DNA from: Microvelia longipes
Taxonomy: Eukaryota; Arthropoda; Insecta; Hemiptera; Veliidae
NCBI GenBank assembly: GCA_018340805.1
Contig: JACMZG010001870.1
Location: forward strand, 21,581,745-21,645,744
Length of the DNA: 64,000 nucleotides
Direction of reading: 5' to 3'
Within the stretch, counting starts at the first letter, position 1. Each line of letters starts with the position of its first letter. The position numbers and the translations under genes were made by a program. The notes beneath the pieces were generated by a model. The model was not told the origin of the DNA. It made no database searches and was given only the letters and a program-made list of their open reading frames with translations. Below are positions 12,027 to 24,848 of this stretch, piece by piece.

Positions 12027-15000
12027 TCAAGTATCATCCATTTTACTGTCATCGGAGGGGTTAAGTTCATTTTCAATGTTTTCTTTCATCTCGGATGAAT
12101 TATTGGTTGCAGAGAGTTTTACATCTAAAGGCTGAATTTCACAAGAAGTTGTATTGTTTAACTCCATATTGCTTGGGTCTTCATTTTTTATATCTTTGTA
12201 ATTAGTTAAAAAATTATGAGTAAAATATTTCATTTTCATTTGATTCAAGTAACCCATGTTTCCATCCCAGGATTTTAATTTTGAAAGTGAAGGAGGATGC
12301 ATGATGTCCACCATTTCTGCAATTAAAATTAATTATGATTAATTTAAGATGGCTATAGTAATATAAATTGACAATGAAAAAAGAATTTTGAAGAGGATTG
12401 TAAAAAGTTAACAATAAACTATAACAGGGTGTTATGAGGATTATAACATTTGAAATACTTTATGATTTAAAAGAGAAACTTTCTTGTAAAATTGAGAAAA
12501 TTAAGATTTTTGCTTAACACATTGATAAAATGTATAACAGTTATTAAATTAATAATAAAGGACTGAAGCCACTGCAATACAACTGCAATTTTATTGGGTC
12601 TAACTAAATTCTTGGACAATTGGTATTATAATTGGTTTGTAATAAAATAAACCAATAACAAAAAATAAGAAAAGCAAGACAAATAATATAGACCTTTGAA
12701 TAAGGGTTAATTTGACAAAAGAAAACATCTAGAGCTCCAAGATCATAAACTGAAAAATGTACATTTAAAACTAAGTATACAAAAAGGAAACTTACCTTAA
12801 AGTGTAAAATAATAAGTAATTCATAATCCATTCTCAATAAAAAATTAAAAAAAAATTGTTTCTAAATAATATATGTTTATGGAACTTGTAATATTATCTT
12901 GATTAAATTGTATATCGAAATGTACAATTAGACCTACATTATTACCAATCACAATTAGACCTGACATATTATAATGACAAGTTGAATCCAAATTAGAAGA
13001 TACTCTTTCTTGACTAATGCTCTTTAATGCTGTTCACACTTTAAAAAGGTGATTTTTTATTGTTTTTTTAATTTAAGAAACTGAAAAAATGATACCAAAA
13101 ACTAGAATATTCTTAGACAAATATTTTTTGGTTTAAGAAACTAAAAAAAAATCTAGTTTTTGGTATCAATAACTAAAAGACTTATAGCATTTGGTACATA
13201 AATAATACATTGATTCTTGACTAGTTTGTTTTAAGATGATTGGTGTATTAATACTATGAATAGCACATTCATTTGAATGCATCAATCTTGGAAAATCACA
13301 TAAGTGGTTAATAATTTTGTACCTCAATGTTCATAGATTTCTTACATTGTTACATAATTAAATCATAGAGCCTAAAAGTTGTCACATTAGGTAGGCTAGT
13401 TTGCCTGTTGCAACTAAAAATATTTCAATTTAACCAAATTAAAAGGTATTTTGATTGTACAGATAGGTAAGAAGAAGATTATGAATGAATTACCTATTCC
13501 TCCGCCAAAAAATTCATTCTTATCCTTCTCAACAGTCATATTTATACAATCTTCTCTGCTAGCATGCTGACGATTTTTTCTTTGTCCTATAGAATGCTTC
13601 AGTTTAATTTGTTCTAACTCTTCATCAAATCTTTTTAAGTACCTAAATTAAAAGCATAGTATAGATTTGGAGAACATGTGTTCTACATTGGTTATAATTA
13701 ATTTTTCTATGATATTTATAAAATTAGATATTTTTCCAAGACAGGGGCTCACCCTAGATTCTTCAGAATCTACTGAGGCTCTACACTTTTGAATTAAGTG
13801 TAACAATTGTAATTCAAACAAATTAGAATTGTTTAGTAAAATGAACTATTCAAATAATTTTTTTTTATAAAAACCAAAGAAAGTTAAAATAAAGAAGTTT
13901 ATATCCAGATGGTATATAATGTGAAGGATAATGATTAGTTTTGGGAGAGTAAAGAAGCACAATCACAATGTAAGTAAAGTAACGAAATTAATAAGTCCCC
14001 AAACCTTATGAAAGGGGATTTTTCCATCTTTTTGAGGAGCAGCATTCCATAGATTTATAAGGGGAACTGACCAATTTGTTTGGTGGGGGGACAGCAACAA
14101 CAAAATGTATGATAATAAGGATATAACAAGATTAAACGACAATGTCTAGAGATAAAATTTGTATGCACCTTGGGAGTAAAGTGCTATTTTTCCTACCAAT
14201 ATTAACCCCCCTTGAGAGTTAATTGTCATAACTTCCTTGGATTTGCCTCTGAAGTTAAATGCATTGGTTCCTATCGTTTTTTCTTTTCTCTTTTGGTGCA
14301 TAAAAAAAATTATTTTAATATTTTAATGAAGAATTATAGTTAACATTTATTTCTTACCTGTCAAATAGTTCCAGAGTTTGTTGAGCAGTGTAACACACAA
14401 CTCCCTCTTCTAAATTTTCTTTAAACCAGAATAATTTTTCTCCGAATAAATTTCTCTTTACAGCATTTTTTATTTTTTGTCTTTTCTTTCCTTCTTCTCT
14501 ACAAAAAAACGATATTTCGTACAAAATGTTTATCAATTTGCAAAGTACGGGTGACCTCACAGGGGTAGGATAGTTTTCAACAATAGGTCTTAAAGTTTGA
14601 AAAGTTAGTTTCACCAATTTTTTGAAATAATTTAAACGTCAAATTTGGCATCAATACTAAGAAAATAAGCCTAAATTTATGTGTCAGAGATGATAGTTTA
14701 GTGTTAACTAACAAATTGAAATCTTTACAAGCTAATGCATGTAAACAAACCATAAAGACAACAGGATTTTTGTTTATTCATAACATAGTTTATTATTTAA
14801 ACTACTATAGGTCTGAACAGCATGACATGGAAGCAAATAGTACTCAAAAAATAAAACAAAAAATTCCCTGATTGAGGACCTAAGGGTTCTTAAAATTAAA
14901 CCAGATACATTATTTTATTTTTTATTTTTATTTAAGTAAGTTATTTATAAAATAATGTAATAATTATTTTATTACATTATTTTATAAATAACTTACTTAA

Positions 15001-17091
15001 ATATTACATTACATTGCATTATTATATAACATTATTATTATAACATTTACATTAAATGTTAAATTACTTCAGAAACTTCCTATATTTTAACTATTTATTA
15101 AAATAACAACCCCAGCATCTTCCCATCCCCAAAATTTAGATCTATGTTTATCTAAGTTATCTATACAAAGTATAGATATAAATATAGATGTCATTTTTTT
15201 TTTATTTATAGCCTTCTCGAAGCTAATTCTCAATAAAATTAAAAACTAATTTTACCCATGTAAAAATCATTACCTTATGGTCCACACACAAAAAATAATC
15301 AAGCAAAGAAACATCATACCAAACCCAGTTGATTAAATAAAATAATTATCTTCAATAACAATAAGGAATTGTTGATATAGCCAAATTGTTTTGAGCACAA
15401 AAAAGGATTTCCATTTAACACTTACATTATTAGTTATAACTTATAAATTATAAACATCAAATTATAATTTGAAACAGTTTTTTTTAAATAGTTTTGAAAA
15501 ATTAATAATTCACCTTATTGCTTGCTTAGCCAACTTGGTAGCCTTTCTACTGTTAGGATGTGCAATGGAAAGAGCTTTGTGCTCTTTGTTTTTAAAATTT
15601 TTTGTTTTACCCTAAAATATAAACATACACATTAAACAAATTAATAGACACACAACAATACTTAACAATATTAAAAGCTGTAAATAAGCCAAAATTTTGG
15701 TTTTAATCAGTTGACTGGCCAATAATAAGTAAAGATATACTCAGCAGTTATATATATATCAGTAATATATATTCACCCCCTACCCCCTTCCATGACCCCA
15801 ATCTCATTTTTTCAATGATTCTTTATAAAGGAAAACTGCTGGAACTGATATATATATATATAACTGCTGAGTATATCTTTACTTATTATTGACCAGTCAC
15901 TCATTCTCACTTAATTTTATTTAAGGTCCTGATAAATAAAACACCCTTAAAATTTCAACATAACTGATCGCAGTTGTATTGAGCCACTAAGTATGTACAG
16001 AGTAAGCCAAAAAACATAAGTTTTTGAGCGCCTGAGGTGCTGTCCCAGCTAGAAATAAATAGGTGTGGTTTGCGGGGCCTAAAAACTAAATGTTTTACAA
16101 AAAAATAATACTTATGGCTACAAAACCGATAAAGACACAAACTAGTGCTACGATGTATAAAAATTGGGTCTTCAAAACAGTTGTTTTTAAACAAATTTAC
16201 GTAATTCATTATTATGGGGTTAAAGAAAAGACGTTTGTGGCTAAACTAATGGAGGTAAACACTACAAGCCCTCTAAAAATCCTTTTATTGGTCCAGTCAG
16301 AATATAAACATACTCAATTTTATTAAATACAATAAATATGTGTAATATTAGGTTATTAGTTGTTTAATTTCCTTAATTTAAAATATTAACACAAGCAATT
16401 AAATAATGTATTGGCTATACAAAGATAATTAGCAGGTAATTAGGATACTGGTTTATCACATTATAAGATAGGTGGGCGATGATACACGGAAGGTACTTAA
16501 AAGGGGGCAATGAGTAAAAAAAAGGTTGAGAACCACTGTTCTAGCACGAATAAACTTTAGCTACTATTTCATTATTACCTGATTGAATCAATTAAATTAA
16601 CAAATTACTTGAATGAAAAACTTAAAAGTAATCAGAAGCATTAATTGTAAGTTTAAAGACGACGAAAGCCTTTGAAGCGTTACAGCTAGTTAGGAGTATA
16701 ACTACAAAGTATAAAAATTTAATTTCAAACTGACTGTACGCAAAAAGCGGGAAATTAAGCCACGCCCATTGAAAGGTAGGTCCCCCCGCAGCGCCAGGGT
16801 CGATCGGAATCCAAATTTTCCCACTATTGAGTTGACAGTCTTATTGTTTAAGTATCTCTAGTCTCTGATCGGGTCATTTTAGAAAAGCTATTGGGGTTAG
16901 TTCATGAGTTAGCTGCAGCGCTAATTTTTAGTAGATGCGATAATCGAATCCTAACTTTTCCTCATTTAAGATACCCCCTGTCTCAACGCCGACCCCTCAT
17001 GTCTCACTTTAGTAGTGGTGCATTTTAACGGATATAAGAGTCCATGGACCTTAATTTTACTATCTTTAATGATTAAACATTAACTTACCAT
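12027..17091 (-). CDS. TMA16: TMA16, translation machinery-associated protein 16
   Basis: Exons on the minus strand: 17091-17089 (ATG only), 15611-15514, 14498-14358, 13642-13494 and 12316-12027; phases 0, 2, 2 and 1 all agree, giving 226 residues against about 200 in human TMA16. Family landmarks in order: HPNSRKATKLAKQAIR, EEGKKRQKIK, LFGEKLFWFKENL, ELFDRYLKRFDEELEQI, SIGQRKNRQHASRED and GGIEMVDIMHPP. TMA16 binds pre-60S ribosomal particles (known from yeast and human). The C-terminal 60 residues are acidic and low in complexity. The start is an inference: the donor at 17083-17088 is a strong GTAAGT placed right after ATG, giving MGKTKNFKNKEH. An open frame at 17426-17689 also ends in a phase-0 donor, but it lies inside a transposon and is less likely. 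Confidence 0.88.
13091..13167. repeat. Inverted repeat, 16-bp perfect arms
   Basis: GATACCAAAAACTAGA at 13091-13106 is the exact complement of 13152-13167. The ~45-base loop is AT-rich. It lies in the TMA16 intron between exons 4 and 5. Confidence 0.7.
14931..15001. repeat. Perfect 31-bp-arm hairpin with 9-base loop
   Basis: Bases 14931-14961 are exactly complementary to 14971-15001, with loop AATTATTTT. The arms begin TTTAAGTAAGTTATTTATAA. It sits in the TMA16 intron between exons 2 and 3. Perfect arms suggest a recent fold-back or the fused ends of a MITE. The very low GC and perfect pairing argue against a microRNA precursor. Confidence 0.85.
15711..15900. mobile_element. 190-bp MITE with ~50-bp terminal inverted repeats
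   Basis: GACTGGCCAATAATAAGTAA followed by AGATATACTCAGCAGTTATA at 15713-15760 is mirrored at 15848-15898 with few changes (GACTGGTCAATAATAAGTAA). The core is a short C-rich patch. It lies upstream of TMA16 exon 2, in intron 1. Confidence 0.75.
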
Positions 17092-18649
17092 TTACTTCTA
17101 TTTTTTAATTCACAGATAGTAATACTAATTACACCAACAATTTATACCTAAAAGTAAATAATTTATCCTCGCGAATCAAACACAAATTAAAAATTTTTAT
17201 CAAACTTATCACATTCACTTTTCTTGTAAACCGCTTTTTGTTTTCACATTCTCTATCGGTGTGTAACTTTATCCATCAGGTACGCATCTGATGAGTTGAA
17301 AACATCTGATGAGTACCAGATGGGTGTTGATTTTATTCATCAAGGTCACTCAGAGCGGGAAAAGTTCCTCAGCGGCGGGAAGATCTAGCTCACCACCTCG
17401 GCGAGGTGGTGCCCAGGTGATGCCTCTAATCATAACCTAACATTACCTTCTTTCGCGCTTGTTTATTTAAAAAGTTATTTTTTTTAAACTTAAGAATCTC
17501 TAGACTTAGGACTGATTCAACTTCTGTTAAACTTTGTATTATTGTATTCGTTTTATTTAAGTGTTGAATGTTTGAAACCGAAAGTTGGACATCTATATTA
17601 TTGGAAGAAAAGAAAATAAGTGTGGTTTGTTCGATTTTCCTGAAATAAATACGGTAGTCAAATCTAATGTTTTTGTTTACATTTTTCACTCGTTTGTTTC
17701 TGGTGTTTTTGTACTATTATTGACTTATTTTTAAGATAATATCTTATATTACTTGTTTTCAACGACAAAGGTAATTTGTTTATACTGAAAGAAGTATGTA
17801 TATCAGCATTTGTGGTATGGAAAATTAGTAACTTCGTAGATAAGTTGCTCAAGTCACTTCTGTGACTTGTGAATGAACTTCATGCATAAATAAGTACTGT
17901 TGTAAGATGTCAATGTCATTTACTCAATTTATGTTAAAAACCCAATAATTCATCAATATACATATAACTGTGCGAGAGATACCTAGGAAATGTAACAAGG
18001 AAAATGCAATACTACATCTAAGATTTGTTCCATCATTCGACATTTGTTTTCATTGATGGCTCCACATATTGTCATGCCCCACTCTGTTTCGTTACGTCTA
18101 ACTCTTCAGGTCACCGACAGAGCCTGAACTCACTGTGACCTTTAATTAAAATCCCAAAGAATATAATGTGAAGTATTTACCAGAGACGATTGGTCCTCTC
18201 TTACCACCATCATGTTTGACAAGTAAAACATGTATTATTTGATACTACCGAGTTTTGAAAAACATGAATACTCGCACAATATAAATGTGAGAGAGACACC
18301 TAAGAAATGTTACGAGCAAAATGCAATGCTACAAATTATCTGTGTTTAAAAGATGATATTCTAATTTCATGACTCATATCAATTTCACAAGTGTGAAGCG
18401 ATGCCCACCTCAAGAAAGTCAAGTTTTATTTCAGTGAAGCCTTCAAGAGCGTCAGTCATAACCATCATGCAACTGTAGCCAAAATATTTTATTCTTAAAT
18501 AGGATTTAAACTTGTATTAAACTTTTCTTTTATTGTTAAATTTTTTTTATTAAAATAACATTTAGTAAAATTTGATTCTTTTATTTTAACTTCTGTATGA
18601 CCATCACCAGTTTAGAAGGGGTTTGTCATACAGATGCCTGAACAACCCT

Positions 18650-19418
18650 TAATCTATAAGATCTGATTTACCTTAGTTTGAGCTTTGTGCAGTCAGACAC
18701 ATACCTAACTGAGCTGTCCATTAGTGTCAGGGCAGACAGCATACAAATTTGTGATAAATATTTGTGTTCATTAATAGTGTTTCTCATTTTTTGAATTGAG
18801 AGAGATATCACATCTGTGGTTTCCAGAGTTCTCAGGATGAATGAATACCGTGTTTCTACTTGCAGGTATAGTATATTTAATGAAACTTGAGATATGACTT
18901 CTAATGTAATTTACATTTTTAGTTCATGGCAGCATCCTCTTCGCCAGGTTTTATTTATAAAGACTCTTCAATTATTGAGACGGTTATATCACAAACTACA
19001 AAATGACAATTACTGTATCCACAGAAGCCATCTGCATTTGATTACAGTAGGTATGACTGATCCTTTTTTCAGTCTAAATCTTTTTGTGGTAGAACATTAT
19101 GAATTCTAGTAGCATCTAAAATTTCAATTTGATAATTTTATATTGTTAGAAATGTGCAATACTATACTAATAAAACTTACCTGAACATAAAAAAAGTCTC
19201 AGAAGAAAATTGAGATGATTCCTCCAATTTTTATGTATACATGATAAGCCAAAAGTAGGGCAGATATCAATCATGAGTCTGTTTAAATTGTAGAAAAAAA
19301 TGAGTAGTCATGAGTTTTTTTTTAGTATATAGTATACAGTATATAAAGTTACAGTTTTTTTTAAGTATAAAGTATACTTGAGTTTATTTGAATCAACTGA
19401 AGTCTACTTCAGTCATAC
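18650..19418 (+). other. Unique core of the long-arm transposon with a candidate spliced exon pair
   Basis: Not shared between the arms. An ATG at 18837-18839 starts MNEYRVSTC and meets a donor at 18866. A second segment, 18923-19050, lies between a TTTTTAG acceptor and AG/GTATGA, joins in phase 2, and stays open for 42 codons (SWQHPLRQVLFIKTLQLLRR...). No family is recognised. It may be a captured host gene fragment or chance. Confidence 0.3.
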
Positions 19419-20163
19419 CCTGATGCCTGTATGACAAACCGCCTAAATTGGTGTTGTTCATACAGAAACTAAAATAAAATAAAAGAATCAATTAAACTAA
19501 AGTTTATTATAATATAAAATTTTAACAATAAAAGAAAAGTTTAATACAAGTATAAATCCTATTTAAGAATAAAATATTTTGGCTACAGTTGCATGAGGGC
19601 TGCGACTGATGCTCTTGAAGGCTTCACCGTAATGAAACTTGACTTTCTTGAGGTGGGCATCGCTTCGCACTTGTGAAGTTGATATGAGTCATGATGTATA
19701 AAATTAGAATATCATCTTTTAAACACAGATAATTTGTAGCATTATATTTTGCTTGTTACATTTCCTAGGTGTCTCTCTCACATTTATATTTTGCGAGTAT
19801 TCATGTTTTTCAAAACTCGGTAGTATCAAATAATACATGTTTTACTTGTCAAACATGATGGTGGTAAGAGAGGACCAATCGTCTCTGGTTAATACTCCAC
19901 ATTATATTCTTTGGGATTTTAATTAAAGGTCACAGTGAGATCAGGCTCTGTCGGTGCCCTGAATTGTTAGACGTAACGAAACAGAGTGGGACATGAAATT
20001 AGGCGGAGCCATCAATGAAGACAAATGTCAAATGATGGAACAAATCCCAGATGTAGCATTGCATTTTGCTTGTTAATTTCCTAGGTGTCTCTTGCACAGT
20101 AACGAAATTGGTCAAATTGGATTGACAAATTATTTGGTTTTTAACATAAATTGAGTAAATGAC

Positions 20164-20299
20164 ATTTAGATTCCATCTCCCTAGTTCTAGCGTATGCGAT
20201 CGGATCCCCTCCGCATGGTTCATACAGCTTGAATTATCGTATTGAGAGATCGTACTCTATACGATACGCGGATCTAAAGTGTGTGTGAACGTACTAAAT
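20164..20299. mobile_element. ~135-bp insertion within the right arm
   Basis: The left arm reads straight through this point (17908-17920, GATGTCAATGTCATTTACTC). The right arm carries extra DNA with a higher GC content, starting TTTAGATTCC, containing CGATACGCGGATCTAAAG and ending GTACTAAA, with ATT on both sides. Probably a small nested MITE acquired after the arms formed. Confidence 0.5.
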
Positions 20300-21975
20300 T
20301 GACATCTTACAACAGTACTTATTTATGCATGAAGTTCATTCAACTTGTGCCAATGTCTCTATGCATCCTTTATCAGTTAACCAAAATCTAGGATGAACGT
20401 CTTCTAGATTATAAAAATGAATAGAAGATATTGACATTTCACTTAAATTATGCACGGCAACAAAGCACAGAAGTGACTTGAGCAACTTATCTACGAAGTT
20501 ACTAATTTTCCATATCACAAATGCTGATATACATACTTCTTTCAGTATAAAGAAATTACCTTTGTCGTTGAATACAAATAATATAAGATATTATCTTAAA
20601 AGAAGTCAATAATAGTACAAAAACACCAGAAACAAACGAGTGCAAAATGTACACAAAAACATTAGATTTGACTACCGTATTTATTTCAGAAAAATTGAAC
20701 AAACCACACTTGTTTTCTTCCGATAATATAAATCTTCTTGATTTCATATGTTTTATATGTCTATTTGTAATCACATCAGACAAATTAAAACTTAAAAAAT
20801 GTACTAAAAACAAACCACGACAAGTAACAACAAAAGCAATACAGCATAACCTGAAAAATCTTGAAATAGGGCGCGATAAGTGTAACTTTATTCATCTGAT
20901 GTTTTACCTGATTTATTTCCCCACCACTCACCAGATAAAATATCATGTAAAAACATCAGATGAGTACCTGATGGATAAAGTTACACACCGTATAAGGTAA
21001 AACGTGTGATCATCCACATGTGTTGTGGCGTTAACGTGAGACGAGGTCCAGTTGAGGGGGAATCATGATTTGAGCCCAAAGTATGGATAAAAGAGTAAAT
21101 GAGGCACAAAACTAATTTAAAAAACATAAGACATGTATTTTAAATACATGATAGATAAATAAAACGCCGCGCTCATAAAAAAGTACTTTGTAGACTTTAC
21201 GGTTATTTGCGCTAAATGTAAAACCACTTCGAATCATAAACTCGATGTAATGTAAGCACTACTTTTTATGACGCATTCCTAGGGTTGCACTTGATTTACA
21301 TCGCTCTTACGTACGATTCCTACAAAACGTTTAAAACAAAACATCTACAACTTTGTAAAAGATTTTTTCTTAAAAGTTATCAGTGGTTGCTAAATTTTTG
21401 TATTTATTTTAATCAATCAACGTATGTAAGTGTTACAATTATTGTTCTGTTTCAATACATAGAACTAAGTAAATGTATTAACTTATGTCTAATGTATGAA
21501 TTTGCTTTGTCCATTACATGAATTTCAGTATAGTGGGCCAAGGTTTATATCTGTGATCTTTTACCCATCCGAACCTTGTGATGTCTACCGAAATAAGGGG
21601 AAACTATCATACATTTACTAAAGTGAATTTCGTCACCAAAGTAATCCACTATAATTACATTTAAAGCTAGTCTGCAATTACTTTACCTGTTCCAATGAGT
21701 AAGAGAGGGTAGTGTTATGGTTGTATTGTATATGAGCATTATAAGTAAGTTAGTTACATGATGTTTAAGGTACAGTTTCAATAAAAGTTGTTTTATGAAA
21801 AAAGTTGTGGAGCTCCTATATCCCCCCTCCACCTTACTGTACTTAAAAAACTGCCACAAGATAACGGTGTTTTATTATACCTTATCAGCCTCCGTATCAA
21901 TTTGCATTTTTAAATGTTTTTGTGTGTTAATGGACTTTCATTAAACATTTATTTATGTTATTGTGACTTATAAAC

Positions 21976-22036
21976 CTTATATCATATATTTTGCCCTCTT
22001 ATATCATATATTTTGCCCTCTTATATCATATATTTT
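21976..22036. repeat. 22-bp tandem repeat, ~2.8 copies
   Basis: Direct copies of CTTATATCATATATTTTGCC plus CT start at 21976, 21998 and 22020. The last is incomplete. Confidence 0.9.
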
Positions 22037-22149
22037 TGAAATAGTTGATATTTTGATATAATAGTACAAAAACATAACGTTTGAAGTCTTTAGCTGCGGT
22101 TTTTGTTATATTTAAAATTCTGCTTTGATGAATTGGTATTAGTGGATAC

Positions 22150-22860
22150 ACAATTGAGGATTCTTATGCCTCTGACCATCAATACTAATATTGCATCTTA
22201 CAGCTGCAAAATTGAAGTTAAATTATCAGCATTTTCTATATAGCACTAATATGCATTGAGGTAACATAGTAACCCAATTGAGGCATTTTAATGTCTCTAT
22301 TCATATGTTTATCAGTACTTATAAAGGAAGGACTGACCTTATAGCAGCAAAACTAAATTATTTATCCATATTTTCTACCCAACAGAAGCACTTTCTAATA
22401 CAAAATTTATGCATCTACCTCATCGAGGCATTCTAATGCCTCCATCCATTTGGACATCAGTACTAATAAAGCAACGACTGACCTTATATCAGTAAAATAC
22501 ATGTATTAGTCAACATTTTCTCATTTTATGCTTTGTATCTAATACTAACACACATCAGAATTGAGTTTTAATACCATTGAGACGTTGTAATGCTTGTTTG
22601 TATGTCATTAGAATGTCTCAATGGTGTTAAAACACAATTCTGATGTGTGTTAGTGTTTGCAGGTGTTAGATTACCTGGTATTAGGTACTAAAATATATTA
22701 TTTTACTATTTGAAAAATACCAACATGTTTGATTGAAAGTGTTGATTTATACATGTGCTTCACTGATATAAGGTCAGTCTGTGCTTTATTTGTACTGATG
22801 TCCATACGGATAGTTGCATTAGAATGCCTTAATGAGGAAGATGCATACATTTTAATCTAT
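22150..22860. repeat. Degenerate tandem units ending in a large palindrome
   Basis: Related units start near 22153, 22275 and 22424, each with TTGAGGCATT-TAATGCCTC, ATCAGTACTAATAAAG and GACTGACCTTATA-CAG. The third runs into a palindrome: 22540-22591 pairs with 22605-22657 (CACACATCAGAATTG and its complement). Weaker pairing extends outward to about 22850, where GATATAAGGTCAGTC mirrors the unit motif. Confidence 0.7.
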
Positions 22861-22989
22861 GTTTTTTTAATTTGTTACAATCATTGAAATAAAAAAGTAT
22901 TTCACTGAAAACATAAAAATATTATTTTATAAATTTTTATTAGCTATAAAGAAAATTTAATATTTAAAAATGTAAGATTTGCGGGAAAA

Positions 22990-23140
22990 AGGTACTATGT
23001 CATTTGGGTTATATATTTGATTGGTTCATTTCAAATTTCAAAATCTATGCTAAAACTGACAAATGCCCAAACCCCAGTTATGAAAATGCTAGTTAATTAT
23101 GCATTGCAGGTTATTTTTAAGCCTGCAATGCTCAAATTTG
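22990..23140. repeat. Dispersed repeat (inverted partner at 39725-39870)
   Basis: The phrases ATTTGATTGGTTCATTTCAA, TGTTAAAACT/GCTAAAACTGACAAATG and CCTGCAATGCTCA occur here and, complemented and in reverse order, in the ADAR intron at 39725-39870. Origin unknown. Confidence 0.6.
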
Positions 23141-23467
23141 CAATATAATACTGGGTTTTTTATTTTGTTTATCTGGTACAAAATCATGGGATCTAAAATG
23201 TTATTAGATCAATAAATGGTTGTTCTTTACCTTGTGCCTTACTAATAAGTCGCATACAATATTTCTCTCAGCCTAGCTCATCAAGGGTTCTGAGAAGGGG
23301 AAAATATAAAAGAGAGAGAAAAAAAAGAATTTTGCTGAAATGAAAAGAATCCAGATATATTAAAATTAGTTTATGTCTCAGGCTTGATCAAGAGGACTTA
23401 AGTTCTATAAAAAGTTTTGAATGGTTCATTCAATTTAATTTTACAAAGAACAAACTATTAGTTTATG

Positions 23468-23469
<2 letters not shown>

Positions 23470-23546
<77 letters not shown>

Positions 23547-23592
23547 ATATTATTATATATATATATATATATAAATATATTATATATATATA
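23470..23592. repeat. (AT)n microsatellite, interrupted
   Basis: About 120 bases of AT dinucleotides with AAATATA and TTATTA interruptions. Confidence 0.9.
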
Positions 23593-24848
23593 GAATAAAC
23601 ATAAACATATAGAATTATATAATAAATTTATAGAAGGAAGGGGGTTTCAGTCTTATTGTTCCATTTAGAATAAAAAATCGAAATTAAAAGTATACAAATA
23701 TTTGATACCTGGGCAAGAAATGAAATAGAAATCAGGACGGTATGGAACAATTGATTAGATCCTTCCATACCCCTCAAATCTATACAAGACTCCTTGGCTA
23801 TATTTAGGGAAATCAGGTCTGTTGTGAGTAATCTGCCCCCGAGGAATCCACTTCTACATCCAGAAATCCAGGATCTGCAACAAACTCACTTCAATTAGGC
23901 CCTGGCCTAAAAACTACGATTGGCAAACATCAGTTTTCATCATAAATAAAAAATACCCCTTTTCCCAACCAAAGTTCAATAAAACCAATGAAGTAAAAAA
24001 ATTAAAAAGAGATTTACTTACAGGTAGGAAGAACAAATGAAGGAAATACTGGTTAAGTTATCAACCAGTATTAAATATGGAATAAACTCCATATTCTTAA
24101 TCTATATATTATTATGGTTTAAAGGTACTAAATATTTGCAAATTCATAAATAAGAAGAAAACGGCCTAACTACACCAAAGACAAAAAAGTAAAATGTAAA
24201 AACTGATCAAAAAGAACCTATAATAAAGAATATTCTTCTGTGAGGGTGGAGTGTTGACACCACACAAGCGTTACTTCTTTTGGCGCGACAGCTGCACGGT
24301 ACAACCTTAATTATAAAAGTATATCTTAGAGAGGTCATAATTACTGCATATGCTCACTATTGAGGTAGAGTGAGTCAGATGAAGTGTTGAAACTAAATAA
24401 GCTCTGGAGAAGGCAAGTGTGTAGTGTGATTAAATAAGTGAATGTTAAAGTTAATAAGTAAAGTAAGTCGAGTAGGAGTGTCTGTTGAGTCTATAGAAAA
24501 AGTCAAGTAGATGCTAAAGAAACAGCCACCACTTAAAAAAAATTGTGTAATCTGATGTGGATACTTTTTGGGATTGATATATCTATAGACCTACTTCAAG
24601 AGATATATTAGTTCAACTAAATGTAATTTAGTAAAAAAATGTAATTTTCCTTGTTTTAGTGACATTTTTTGTATTGTTATAAGACTTTTTTGTATTAATT
24701 TATTTTGAATAAGTAATGTAATCTTTCTTAAATGTGAATAGCCTCGAAAACCCTTGAAGTTCTTACTAAGACTCATTAGTACATGCAATGTTTGTAAATT
24801 TACTACTATAATTTGTTTTATGCTGTCGTGTTATGCTCCAATCATTAC

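Larger units (their letters stand above)
17257..20990. mobile_element. DNA transposon with very long (~1.4-1.6 kb) inverted terminal arms
   Basis: Both ends read inward CGGTGTGTAACTTTATCCAT then CAGGTAC-CATCTGATG. The left arm (17257-18650) and right arm (19419-20990) align as inverted copies along nearly their whole length, for example the segments around 17640-17870 and 20460-20700. The flanks carry TAT at 17254-17256 and 20991-20993, a possible 3-bp target duplication. The tip motif recurs inside both arms (CATCTGATGAGTACC, GTGTAACTTTATTCATC), like transposase-binding subterminal repeats. The left arm has a private palindrome CACCACCTCG/CGAGGTGGTG at 17391-17411; the right arm has a ~135-bp insertion. 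No transposase is seen, so it is probably non-autonomous. The superfamily is unassigned. Confidence 0.85.

Noticed and set aside
14931..15001. Pre-microRNA
   Set aside because: The arms are perfectly paired, extremely AT-rich and only 31 bp with no bulges, unlike an animal miRNA precursor.
17280..17330. Hammerhead-ribozyme-like core (CTGATGAG followed by GAAA) in the transposon tip
   Set aside because: The bases between CTGATGAG and GAAA cannot form stem II, and no flanking stems I and III with a cleavage triplet are visible. The motif is explained by the repeated ATCTGATGAG tip sequence.
20556..21000. Overlapping open frames on both strands in the right transposon arm
   Set aside because: They are not preserved in the matching left arm and have no recognisable domain.
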